The position numbers were made by a program, and so were the translations under genes. From Pseudomonas kilonensis (GTDB lineage Bacteria > Pseudomonadota > Gammaproteobacteria > Pseudomonadales > Pseudomonadaceae), in the NCBI RefSeq assembly GCF_001269885.1, contig NZ_LHVH01000014.1:142093-206092 (forward strand): a stretch of DNA of 64,000 nt. Direction: 5' to 3'. Positions 30,346 through 36,755 of the stretch are shown piece by piece. Positions within the stretch are counted from its first letter, which is position 1. Each line of letters opens with the position of its first letter. The notes below the pieces were generated by a model. It made no database searches. It saw only the letters and a program-made list of their open reading frames with translations, and was not told where the DNA came from.

Positions 30346-30472
30346 GGGTGTCAGGCAAGCTCGTTGAAAGGTGTGGGGCAAAAGGAGGGGCATTGGCCCG
30401 GCTTTTCCGCGATGGGCGCAAGGTTAACATGGGTGGTCTGTGCTACCCATATGTGAGTGGTTTTTGGGATTG

Positions 30473-30795
30473 GGGGCTTATCCGTTTTTTCGGTAACGGC
30501 TGCTTAGGGTTCCGCCCTGACGGCGGCTCACTTTTGAGAAGCGCAAAAGTAAGCAAAACGCTCATGCCCCACCACTCGGTGCCTCGCCTAGGCTCGGCAT
30601 GCCTGAACGAAGGCATTGCTCCGTGGGCCGCCGCGAAGGGCCATCCATGGCCCAGCGCGGCTAACCCGGCATCCATGCCGGGTTGCCCACTGCGCAATAC
30701 CTTCGTTCAGCCATCGTGGTTAACGGGGCGCCGAGATCAACGTCCACCGCGAGGCGGCCTGATAGCCGACCTGGCTCTTGCGGTCGTACCCCCAT
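30473..30795. repeat. Third copy of the approximately 300-base intergenic element
   Basis: It shares the segments CCCCACCACTCGGTGCCTCG, GGGCCGCCGCGAAGGGCC, GGCATCCATGCCGG, GGGGCGCCGAGATCAACG and AGGCGGCCTGATAGCCGACC with the two copies after rpoS. A 240-codon open frame through it (30210-30932) has no support as a gene. Confidence 0.85.
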
Positions 30796-30800
30796 CAGAT

Positions 30801-30962
30801 CTGTGGGAGCAAAGCTTGCTCGCGAGGCGGCCTGATAGCCGACTTGGCTCTCCCGGTCGTACACCCATCATATCTGTGGGAGCAAAGCTTGCCCGCGATG
30901 ACGGCGGCACATTCAACATCGCTGCAAGCTGACCCACCGCTATCGCGAGCAAGCTCCCACAG
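30801..30962. repeat. Cluster of three REP units
   Basis: CTGTGGGAGCAAAGCTTGCT occurs at 30801 and again, with one change, at about 30875, followed by the opposed arm CGCGAGCAAGCTCCCACAG. A segment of the larger element (AGGCGGCCTGATAGCCGACT) is inserted between the first two units. Confidence 0.85.
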
Positions 30963-31007
30963 TGGTTACTCGGGTTTCTCCTAGGTCTCGGCTTGCATCA
31001 TGGATGC

Positions 31008-31367
31008 CTACCTCACCTCAACCACATCCAACGCCCGATTCGCCAGCAACTGGCTCAGCTCGATCATCTGTTGAACCCCCAGCAAGATATTCCGTCGCGA
31101 GCCCTTCAGGTCGAATGCCAGGTCGCTGACCATGGCGTTGGCCGAGGCCAGGGTTTCGCTGAGGTTGGCGAGCAGGCATTCGGCGTCGATGTTGGGGGCG
31201 ATGATGAAAAGGGTATCGGGTGTGTCAGAGGCTTCCTTGTCGGTTTTCGGCTTGAGGTAATAGTCCAGGGCGCGAGTGGCCGCGTCGTCGAGTTTCTTGG
31301 CGTTGGCCGATTGGCTGCGGGAGACGTGATCGTCTGGGGTTGGGGGATTTGGAGTGTGCTTGCTCAT
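31008..31367 (-). CDS. Small conserved Pseudomonas protein (DUF6124/DUF3077-like)
   Basis: 119 residues, acidic and helical, without signal peptide or membrane segment. The N-terminus is polar and Pro/Asp-rich; the C-terminal half (LSETLASANAMVSDLAFDLKGSRRNILLGV and on) looks like a helical bundle. I recognise it as one of the many paralogous small proteins found across Pseudomonas genomes; the function is unknown. It lies between the repeat cluster and the tailocin repressor, on the opposite strand, with a long 5' region. Confidence 0.75.
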   Translation of the reverse strand: MSKHTPNPPTPDDHVSRSQSANAKKLDDAATRALDYYLKPKTDKEASDTPDTLFIIAPNIDAECLLANLSETLASANAMVSDLAFDLKGSRRNILLGVQQMIELSQLLANRALDVVEVR

Positions 31368-31600
31368 GATTCTTGGATCCTCGAAGTGGGAGCCATCACC
31401 GATTCGCTACTAAACGAAATGGGTGGCAGCTGTACGCAGGTTAGTAGACCGGGGATCCAAGAAACCGGCGCACCCGAAGGCGCCCTGCGCACAGCTACCA
31501 TCGAATGCAGGAGTAGGAACACCTGACTGGATGGAGCGATGTACATCTTGGAGATACCGAGCTACTAAACCCGATCACTGATGGGCAGTGACAGGATCAA
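31368..31600 (-). other. Long 5' leader of the DUF6124-like gene with repeated CTACTAAAC motifs
   Basis: On the plus strand CTACTAAAC occurs at 31407-31415 and 31562-31570, and a near complement GTTAGTAG at 31440-31447. A GGCGC/GCGCC hairpin with a CTTCGGGT loop (minus strand reading) lies near 31467-31485. A weak 60-codon open frame overlaps it. The arrangement looks like a structured RNA leader or a set of binding sites. Confidence 0.4.
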
Positions 31601-31761
31601 AAGTACCGATGGGCCCCAAGGCGCACAAGCCGGCGGATTCTGGCGTAGTTGTAGGCAGAGGCGCAAGAAAACGTAGCCTTGCGTCGCACATTTGAAGGAC
31701 GCGATTGGAGTCTTTTCTTAGGGGCCTGTAGGGCAAATACCGGGTGGGGGAGTTTGGCTTT

Positions 31762-31860
31762 TGTAGGAGCTGGCGAAGCCTGCGATCTTTTGATCTTTCG
31801 CTTGAGATTCAAGTGTCTGGGGAAAGATCGCAGCCTCGTTGCACTCGACAGCTCCTACAC
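31762..31860. repeat. Inverted REP pair of the TGTAGGAGCTGG type
   Basis: TGTAGGAGCTGGCGAAGCCT on the left and the matching arm ending AGCTCCTACA on the right, with an inner GATCTTTTGATC / GATCGCAG core. It is a third REP subfamily in this window, placed immediately before the repressor operator. Confidence 0.85.
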
Positions 31861-31861
31861 A

Positions 31862-31877
31862 TTGCATATTTATGCAA
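31862..31877. promoter_or_regulatory. Operator-like palindrome upstream of the tailocin repressor
   Basis: TTGCATATTTATGCAA has 7-base arms (TTGCATA / TATGCAA) about a 2-base centre, 36 bases before the repressor start. The half-site TGCAT/ATGCA is the same as in the two palindromes beyond the repressor gene, which suggests autoregulation. Confidence 0.6.
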
Positions 31878-31912
31878 AACAGCATTTGTCTTCTGCGAAA
31901 AGAACAAGCACT

Positions 31913-32656
31913 ATGCGCGTTATGCAAAAACGCAACGTTTCTACCGTATTAAGAGCATTGCTCGATCAGCACGGGATCTCCCCCACGGAGCTTCACCGGC
32001 GTACCGGCGTGCCTCAGTCCACCCTCTCGCGGATCCTCAGCGGCAAGATCGTCGATCCTTCGGATAAACACATCTCGAAGATCGCCGAGTATTTTGCCGT
32101 GAGCACCGATCAGTTGCGCGGGCGCGCGGACGTTGTGCCCGCTGGCAATGCCCGCCGCGATGAGCCGCATTCCGAACTCAAGGACATAAGCCTGTGGGAC
32201 GACGAAACACCCGTCGAAGAAGACGAAGTGTCGGTCCCTTTTCTGCGCGAGGTTGAATTGGCTGCTGGATCAGGAAGATTCGTCATCGAGGAAAGCGAGC
32301 GCTCCAGCTTGCGCTTCGGCAAGCGCAGCCTGCGCCACAACGGCGTGCAGTTCGACCAGGCCAAGTGCGTGACGGTGCGCGGCAACAGCATGTTGCCAGT
32401 GCTGCGCGACGGCGCGACGGTTGGGGTGAACGCAGGCAAGTGTGGGATCGGCGACATCGTCGACGGTGACCTCTACGCCATCAATCACAACGGCCAATTG
32501 CGGGTGAAGCAGCTTTATCGCCTGCCCACCGGCATCCGCCTGCGCAGCTTCAACCGCGATGAACATCCGGACGAGGACTACACCTTCCAGGAAATGCAGG
32601 ATGAGCAAATCGTCATCCTCGGCCACGTCTTCTGGTGGGGCATGTACGCCCGCTAA
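31913..32656 (+). CDS. XRE/S24 phage-type repressor controlling the tailocin (PrtR/CI-like)
   Basis: 247 residues from ATG 31913; ATG 31922 is an alternative. The N-terminal helix-turn-helix is ISPTELHRRTGVPQSTLSRI. The C-terminal S24 peptidase domain has a likely self-cleavage Ala-Gly (LAAGSG, about residue 116), the nucleophilic Ser in RGNSMLP and the general-base Lys in LRVKQLY. By homology with LexA and CI, RecA bound to single-stranded DNA would promote self-cleavage and induce the tail genes. TGCAT-type palindromes flank the gene. The open frame extends upstream to 31679, but that part runs through a REP repeat and is not coding. Confidence 0.93.
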   Translation: MRVMQKRNVSTVLRALLDQHGISPTELHRRTGVPQSTLSRILSGKIVDPSDKHISKIAEYFAVSTDQLRGRADVVPAGNARRDEPHSELKDISLWDDETPVEEDEVSVPFLREVELAAGSGRFVIEESERSSLRFGKRSLRHNGVQFDQAKCVTVRGNSMLPVLRDGATVGVNAGKCGIGDIVDGDLYAINHNGQLRVKQLYRLPTGIRLRSFNRDEHPDEDYTFQEMQDEQIVILGHVFWWGMYAR

Positions 32657-32675
32657 CCCCTCCGCTGTCAGATAA

Positions 32676-32701
32676 AACCCGCCGCCATGCGGGTTTTTTT
32701 T
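32676..32701 (+). terminator. Repressor terminator
   Basis: AACCCGC / GCGGGTT stem with a 6-base loop followed by a T run. Confidence 0.9.
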
Positions 32702-32763
32702 CGCCTCCTGAAAACCCGTAGCCCCTGTGTTTACGAGGGTTTCATGCGTTAGCGCATTTTTGG

Positions 32764-32779
32764 TGCATAAATAAATGCA
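32764..32779. promoter_or_regulatory. Operator-like palindrome 1 before the tail operon
   Basis: TGCATAAATAAATGCA: TGCAT and ATGCA half-sites spaced by six bases, upstream of the predicted -35 box. Confidence 0.6.
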
Positions 32780-32787
32780 TTTGCGCA

Positions 32788-32816
32788 TTGACTGTATATG
32801 CATCCATGCATATTCT
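32788..32816 (+). promoter_or_regulatory. Predicted sigma-70 promoter of the tailocin operon with an internal operator
   Basis: -35 TTGACT (32788-32793) and -10 TATTCT (32811-32816) are spaced by exactly 17 bases. The perfect palindrome ATATGCATCCATGCATAT (32796-32813) fills the spacer, so a bound repressor would block polymerase. It reads toward the tail genes. Confidence 0.65.
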
Positions 32817-32990
32817 GTGTCCAAGCCGCTCGACAAAGCGGCTGGCAACGAAGCTCTTTAGTTCCACCAACAGGCAGCGATGAACCGGCCTTAACGGTTC
32901 AGAGGGTTGGCAACTGACCCGGGTGTGCAGCGTAAAGCACCAGAAGCAGTTATCCGGCGGGCAGGGACCGCGGTCGGAGGAACAATTTGA

Positions 32991-33074
32991 ATGGATCCGT
33001 ACCGCGCCAGTCGCGCCGAAAGATCAACTTCCTTCTGGCCATTGGTCAAGGAAGGCGAAGGAGCGCATTACTGA
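32991..33074 (+). CDS. 27-codon open frame in the tailocin leader (candidate leader peptide)
   Basis: It starts with ATG ten bases after a strong GGAGG (32976-32980) and encodes 27 residues, MDPYRASRAERS to GEGAHY. Its TGA stop touches the first A of a terminator-like hairpin. No similarity is recognised. The arrangement, a short translated frame then a hairpin with a T run before the structural genes, resembles an attenuator. The peptide may have no function of its own. Confidence 0.45.
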   Translation: MDPYRASRAERSTSFWPLVKEGEGAHY

Positions 33075-33101
33075 AAAGCCCGGTTCATTGCCGGGCTTTT
33101 T
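33074..33101 (+). terminator. Terminator-like hairpin in the tailocin leader
   Basis: A perfect 10-bp stem AAAAGCCCGG / CCGGGCTTTT with a 7-base loop, followed by one more T. The same stem recurs at 33605-33631. Confidence 0.75.
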
Positions 33102-33168
33102 GGAATGCCTATCTGAAGCAGGCAGATCGAAGAGTGCCGGAGTACCGGCAATCAATAAGGATATGAGC

Positions 33169-33588
33169 ATGAAAAAATACGCACGTGTTGTGGACGGCAA
33201 AGTCGACAACATCTACGAAACCGTCAACCCGATCTCTGAGGAGTTCCCAGCAGACCAACTTTGGATTGACGTTACTGGCAGGTCCAACGCTGAGGTCGAT
33301 TATGACTACAACGCAGTCAACACTGATGGGCTCTGGTCGTTCAACTCCGGTTTCCCTTGGCCACAGACTGCACTTGCGGAGCAGATGCGTATTGAAAAAA
33401 GCAGGCGGCTCGACAGCGTCATGACCCAAGTGGCGTCTTCGGGATTGCAATTCAAAGTCGATCTGGGCGTCGCTACCGCCGCCGAGCAGGCTTACTTGAT
33501 TGCCTTCAAGGAGTATTGCATCGCCTTCACTCAGGTTAACAAACAGCCCGCTTTTCCACTGAGCATTGTTTGGCCAGAGTTGCCCTGA
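33169..33588 (+). CDS. Orphan tail-fibre-assembly-chaperone-like protein
   Basis: 139 residues. The start MKKYARVVDGK at 33169 is chosen because TAAGG lies eight bases upstream; ATG 33163 is too close to it. The N-terminal half is a small beta-rich region. The C-terminal half (AEQAYLIAFKEYCIAF ... FPLSIVWPELP) resembles the C-terminal part of phage tail fibre assembly proteins, which typically end in a Trp-Pro motif. No fibre gene adjoins it, whereas a second chaperone gene follows the real fibre gene at 40608. The gene is bracketed by two nearly identical hairpins. The function is inferred from weak similarity only. Confidence 0.6.
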   Translation: MKKYARVVDGKVDNIYETVNPISEEFPADQLWIDVTGRSNAEVDYDYNAVNTDGLWSFNSGFPWPQTALAEQMRIEKSRRLDSVMTQVASSGLQFKVDLGVATAAEQAYLIAFKEYCIAFTQVNKQPAFPLSIVWPELP

Positions 33589-33604
33589 ACGGAGTGTCTT
33601 CTTG

Positions 33605-33631
33605 AAAAGCCCGGCGCAGTGCCGGGCTTTT
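33605..33631 (+). terminator. Second copy of the AAAAGCCCGG hairpin
   Basis: The same 10-bp stem as the hairpin at 33074, with the loop CGCAGTG in place of TTCATTG, 17 bases after the stop codon of the orphan chaperone-like gene. Confidence 0.75.
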
Positions 33632-33677
33632 GCACTGCCTTTCAACACTCATCCATCACCCCCCCAGGAAACGAGAC

Positions 33678-33793
33678 ATGACAAACGAGCAACAAGCGTT
33701 GCTGGACATGTCGATCTGACTGGTCATGGTGCTCGCTCTGGTGGGTGGAGGGGGTCGGCGAGATGTGTCGCGCCGCCAACGGGAGGGCTTTCG
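33678..33793 (+). pseudogene. Holin gene remnant (duplicate of the start of the holin at 35230)
   Basis: The 42 bases from ATG 33678 are almost identical to the start of the intact holin and share its AGGAAACGAGAC ribosome binding region. A G-to-A change makes TGA where the intact gene has TGG (ATCTGA versus ATCTGG), so only 13 codons remain open. Recognisable but decaying similarity (GTGCTCGCTCTGGTGGGTGG, GGCGAGATGTG) continues to the start of the com-like gene. The rest of the holin is absent here. Confidence 0.85.
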
Positions 33794-33976
33794 ATGCTGA
33801 AGGATTTCAGATGCGGTCACTGCAAAAAACTTCTGGCCCGCATGGGCGAGAACACCGAACTCCAGATCAAGTGTTCCCGGTGCGGGACGTTGAATCATGT
33901 GAAGGCCGTTGAGCCTCGAGTGATCGCCGGCGAGCGAACAGCGTGCGGAATAGGCCCTGCACTCCGTACTCAATGA
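33794..33976 (+). CDS. Com-family zinc-ribbon regulator
   Basis: 60 residues. Two Cys pairs (CGHC at about residues 7-10 and CSRC at about 32-35) form a zinc ribbon like the phage Mu Com protein, which binds mRNA and switches on translation of the DNA-modification gene mom. No mom-like gene follows; two genes for secreted proteins do. Related com-like genes are common in Pseudomonas tailocin and prophage lysis regions, where their target is not established. It begins where the holin remnant ends. Confidence 0.75.
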   Translation: MLKDFRCGHCKKLLARMGENTELQIKCSRCGTLNHVKAVEPRVIAGERTACGIGPALRTQ

Positions 33977-33996
33977 CATCCACCGAGGTAAGAAAA

Positions 33997-34641
33997 ATGA
34001 AATTGCTCAAAAGAATCCTACTGGCGACTGCGTTTCTGTCGTCCTTCGTATCCCTGAACGGTTGGGCTGATACGGCCCTGTCGTGGAACCTGGCCCGGGA
34101 CATGTACCTGATGACCGAAGCGGCACCGGTCGGTTCGCCCTGGTCGTTCATGCAAAACAAATCGGGGGTGAACGCCTCGGCCAACTACACGCTCTTTCCG
34201 TCGTTCCAGGCCGGGGTCTGTAATGGCAAGCCAACCACCTGCTGGCGCGACGATGCGACGGGCGCTTGGATTTCCATTCCAAATGAAAGCTTCACCTTCA
34301 CGGGCTCGGGCACCAGTTTCGTGTTCAAGCAGGGCGATGTGGCCACGCATCCTGGTACCAACAGTCAGAGCATCTTCCGTTGGGCCAGTCCTGTCACCGG
34401 CAATATCAACGTGCTGGGGCGGGTCAATGACCTGCATAACGCTTGCGGGGATGGTGTTGGCTGGTCGCTGAACCTGGGCGACACCGTGCTCCAGTCCGGG
34501 AGCCTGGCAAACGGCGGCAGCACCACGTTCATGCTGAACAGCGTCGCAGTCACGCCGACATCTTCGCTTTATCTGGTCATCGACAGAAAGGCTAACAACT
34601 CTTGCGATGCGACCAGCGTGGACATGCTGATTACTCGGTAA
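33997..34641 (+). CDS. Secreted protein of unknown function, beta-sandwich-like, in the tailocin cargo segment
   Basis: 214 residues with GAGG eight bases before the start. The N-terminal signal peptide (MKLLKRILLATAFLSSF...GWA) predicts export. The mature chain is rich in Gly, Ser, Thr, Asn and Trp and has four Cys, probably two disulfides. The C-terminal half (GRVNDLHNACGDGVGW, then LYLVIDRKANNSCDAT) resembles the jelly-roll type of beta-sandwich found in many secreted carbohydrate-related proteins, but I cannot name a family. It lies between com and a second secreted gene. Neither belongs to the known tail or lysis set. Confidence 0.8.
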   Translation: MKLLKRILLATAFLSSFVSLNGWADTALSWNLARDMYLMTEAAPVGSPWSFMQNKSGVNASANYTLFPSFQAGVCNGKPTTCWRDDATGAWISIPNESFTFTGSGTSFVFKQGDVATHPGTNSQSIFRWASPVTGNINVLGRVNDLHNACGDGVGWSLNLGDTVLQSGSLANGGSTTFMLNSVAVTPTSSLYLVIDRKANNSCDATSVDMLITR

Positions 34642-34670
34642 AAACCTATTTATCTAAAGGAAATAAACTC

Positions 34671-35099
34671 ATGAAAAAATTCTTCAGCGTGCTGATCGCA
34701 GCCGTCCTGGCTACCCAGACCCTCCATGCGTTTGCTGAAACCTCACCTGTCGGTTCCTGGCAATTCGCTTACTACCACGTTCCGGGCGGTGGTTTTTATG
34801 CCAACCAAACGATCTGTTTCAAAGCGGACAATACCTGGTACTCGAGTTCGCAGGCCGGCTGGAAGGGCGCATGGTTCCAGAACGGCGACGATCTCCAATG
34901 GAATGGGAGTGTGCCGATGCCGGGTGCAGGGAGCGCCAACAATCTCGCGACCATTGCCATGGGTAAGTTAGCTGTCGCTGGTTCGATGTCGGGTAACTAC
35001 GCGGAATGGGCCGCACCCAGTGCGCTACCGCTGTCTTGGGACAGGCACTACACCTACACCATGACTTACAAAGGCGCGACCTGCGCTGCGCCAAAGTGA
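34671..35099 (+). CDS. Small secreted protein of unknown function in the tailocin cargo segment
   Basis: 142 residues; AAGGA nine bases before the start. The signal peptide MKKFFSVLIAAVLATQTLHAFA is followed by a Gly- and aromatic-rich mature part with two Cys (TICFK and GATCAAPK), possibly one disulfide between the ends. The alternation of aromatic and polar residues suggests an all-beta fold such as a small barrel. No family is recognised. It starts 29 bases after the previous secreted gene, so the two are probably co-expressed, and it lies just before the intact holin. Confidence 0.8.
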   Translation: MKKFFSVLIAAVLATQTLHAFAETSPVGSWQFAYYHVPGGGFYANQTICFKADNTWYSSSQAGWKGAWFQNGDDLQWNGSVPMPGAGSANNLATIAMGKLAVAGSMSGNYAEWAAPSALPLSWDRHYTYTMTYKGATCAAPK

Positions 35100-35229
35100 C
35101 GTCAGCCTTCAATGACCTGACAAACATTTGAACGCCGTTTCTAGCAACTTAATGGGTTGCACCGACCCACATCTCATTCAACTTCAAACAACTTACCCGC
35201 CCAATCTTAATCACCCCAGGAAACGAGAC

Positions 35230-35580
35230 ATGACAAACGAGCAACAAGCGTTGCTGGACATGCCGATCTGGCTGGTCATCGTGCTCGCCCTGGTGGGCGG
35301 GGTGTCCGGCGAGATGTGGCGCGCAGACAAGGAGGGCGCCCGTGGCTGGTCGTTATTGCGGCGCCTGGCCTTGCGCTCCGGTGCCTGCGTGGTCTGTGGC
35401 GTATCGGCAACCATGCTTTTGTATGCCCTCGGCATGTCGATCTGGAGCGCCTGCGCCTTGGGTTGCCTGACCGCCATGGCCGGTGCCGATGTGGCGATCG
35501 GTCTTTACGAGCGCTGGGTCGCCAAGCGGCTCGGCGTCTGCGAAGTGCCGCCGCGGGACACTCCTCCCGACCAGCCGTGA
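35230..35580 (+). CDS. Tailocin holin
   Basis: 116 residues. Membrane segments are predicted at about residues 10-25 (IWLVIVLALVGGVSG), 45-65 (SGACVVCGVSATMLLYALGM) and 67-85 (WSACALGCLTAMAGADVAIG), with a charged, Pro-rich C-terminus. This matches the small phage holin type found beside R-pyocin lysis genes. The holin makes inner membrane holes that let the endolysin reach the wall. The start MTNEQQALLDMP with AGGAAA upstream is supported by the conserved duplicate at 33678. It precedes the baseplate genes, apart from the endolysin and spanins at the other end of the cluster. Confidence 0.85.
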   Translation: MTNEQQALLDMPIWLVIVLALVGGVSGEMWRADKEGARGWSLLRRLALRSGACVVCGVSATMLLYALGMSIWSACALGCLTAMAGADVAIGLYERWVAKRLGVCEVPPRDTPPDQP

Positions 35581-35616
35581 ATCGACAGCGCTGATCCATA
35601 CCAAAGGAGGCGATCA

Positions 35617-36129
35617 ATGCCTGCCCTTATCGAAAAACCGTCGCAGTTGTGCTCGGCCATTGCCCAGACGCTGCGCGCCATTTATCCCGCCTTGAAAGTC
35701 GGCAGCCCCCAGGATTTCGATGGCACCGACGATCAACCCTGGGTGCTGATTGCCCTTGAGCGTGATGCGCCCGGTAACCGCGCCAATGACGGGCGTATCG
35801 CCCATGTCCTGACGGTTTCCTTGCAAGTGGTCATGGCCGTTCCAGGATGGGATGCCTGCGATCTGGCCGGGGAGCTGAAACACCTGGTCATGGACAACCG
35901 CTGGGGGCTGTCGGGCGATCAATGCGACCTGCCCACGGAGCTCGATGGCCTGCCATCCACGTTCATTAACCCGGCACGGGCGTACACCGCGTGGACCCTC
36001 TCCTTCAACCAAACCCTGTACTTGGGCCCGACGCTGCTGGAAGACCCGCTGGGCATCCCGAAGTTTGCCCGTACCTGGGAAGTGTCGAACATCGACGACC
36101 CGGACCAATACACCGCACTCGAGGGTTGA
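35617..36129 (+). CDS. Phage tail-associated protein (Mu gp37 / tail terminator-like)
   Basis: 170 residues with an excellent AAGGAGG ribosome binding site. It is the first gene of the tail morphogenesis block, just before baseplate protein V. The pattern (mixed alpha/beta, a TLSFNQTLYLG strand, C-terminal WEVSNIDDPDQY) resembles the small proteins at this position in Mu- and P2-like tailocins, often annotated as phage protein gp37. The role could be tail completion; the assignment is by position. Confidence 0.65.
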   Translation: MPALIEKPSQLCSAIAQTLRAIYPALKVGSPQDFDGTDDQPWVLIALERDAPGNRANDGRIAHVLTVSLQVVMAVPGWDACDLAGELKHLVMDNRWGLSGDQCDLPTELDGLPSTFINPARAYTAWTLSFNQTLYLGPTLLEDPLGIPKFARTWEVSNIDDPDQYTALEG

Positions 36130-36132
36130 GCC

Positions 36133-36744
36133 ATGTTTGATGCGCTGTTACGGATGCATCTGGGGCCGATCATCGAGCGTCTGGCGCAGATGGAAACCGA
36201 GCTGGAAGACATGCATCGGCGGGCGGAGAGTTTCTGCCGCATCGGCGTTTGCCAGGAAGTCGACGCGGCCAGCAATACCTGCAAAGTCAGCCATGGCGGA
36301 CTGCTGACCCCGGCGATCCGCTTTTTCAATCCGAGTGCCGGGGCCCAGAGCGAGTCGCGGATTCCGTCCGTGGGCGAGCAATGCCTGTTGCTGAACCATG
36401 GCGGCGGCGAAAGCGGTGGGCAAGCCGTGGCGTTGTTCGGCCTCAACGGCGGTCAGTTCCCGCCCGTCTCGACCCAGGCCTCGCTGACGCGGCGCCTCTA
36501 TCAGGACGGTACGGAAAACGGCTACGACCATGCCAGCCATGTCCTGCACTGGCAAAACGGCCCGGCGGCGTTCAGCGGTTCTCGTGAATCCCTGCAGTTG
36601 AACATTGGCCCGTCGCGGCTGGCGATGACGCCCCAGGCCATCGAATTGCAAGTCGGCGCCGTCGGCATTCGGCTCGACGCCTCCGGCGTGCACCTGCGCG
36701 GCCCGGTGGTGGATCACCAGGGGCGCGTCATCAGTACCGCATAA
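36133..36744 (+). CDS. Baseplate assembly protein V (tail spike)
   Basis: 203 residues. It has an N-terminal helix and an OB-fold-like region (PAIRFFNPSAGAQSESR, GEQCLLLNHGGG), followed by a repetitive beta-strand region (LQLNIGPSRLAM, IELQVGAVGIRL) expected to form the trimeric beta-helical spike that pierces the target outer membrane. It starts 3 bases after the preceding gene and is followed by the W, J and I homologues, the P2 baseplate order. Confidence 0.9.
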   Translation: MFDALLRMHLGPIIERLAQMETELEDMHRRAESFCRIGVCQEVDAASNTCKVSHGGLLTPAIRFFNPSAGAQSESRIPSVGEQCLLLNHGGGESGGQAVALFGLNGGQFPPVSTQASLTRRLYQDGTENGYDHASHVLHWQNGPAAFSGSRESLQLNIGPSRLAMTPQAIELQVGAVGIRLDASGVHLRGPVVDHQGRVISTA

Positions 36745-36755
36745 GAGATTTCCTC

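Noticed and set aside
30210..30932. 240-codon open frame after mutS and similar short frames at 26136-26357 and 26299-26823
   Set aside because: All run through copies of the same dispersed intergenic element, partly in opposite orientations, without ribosome binding sites. They share peptide scraps such as LIADL only because the DNA is repeated.
31679..31912. N-terminal extension of the repressor frame
   Set aside because: The extension crosses a REP pair and the operator palindrome; the helix-turn-helix protein begins properly at 31913 or 31922.
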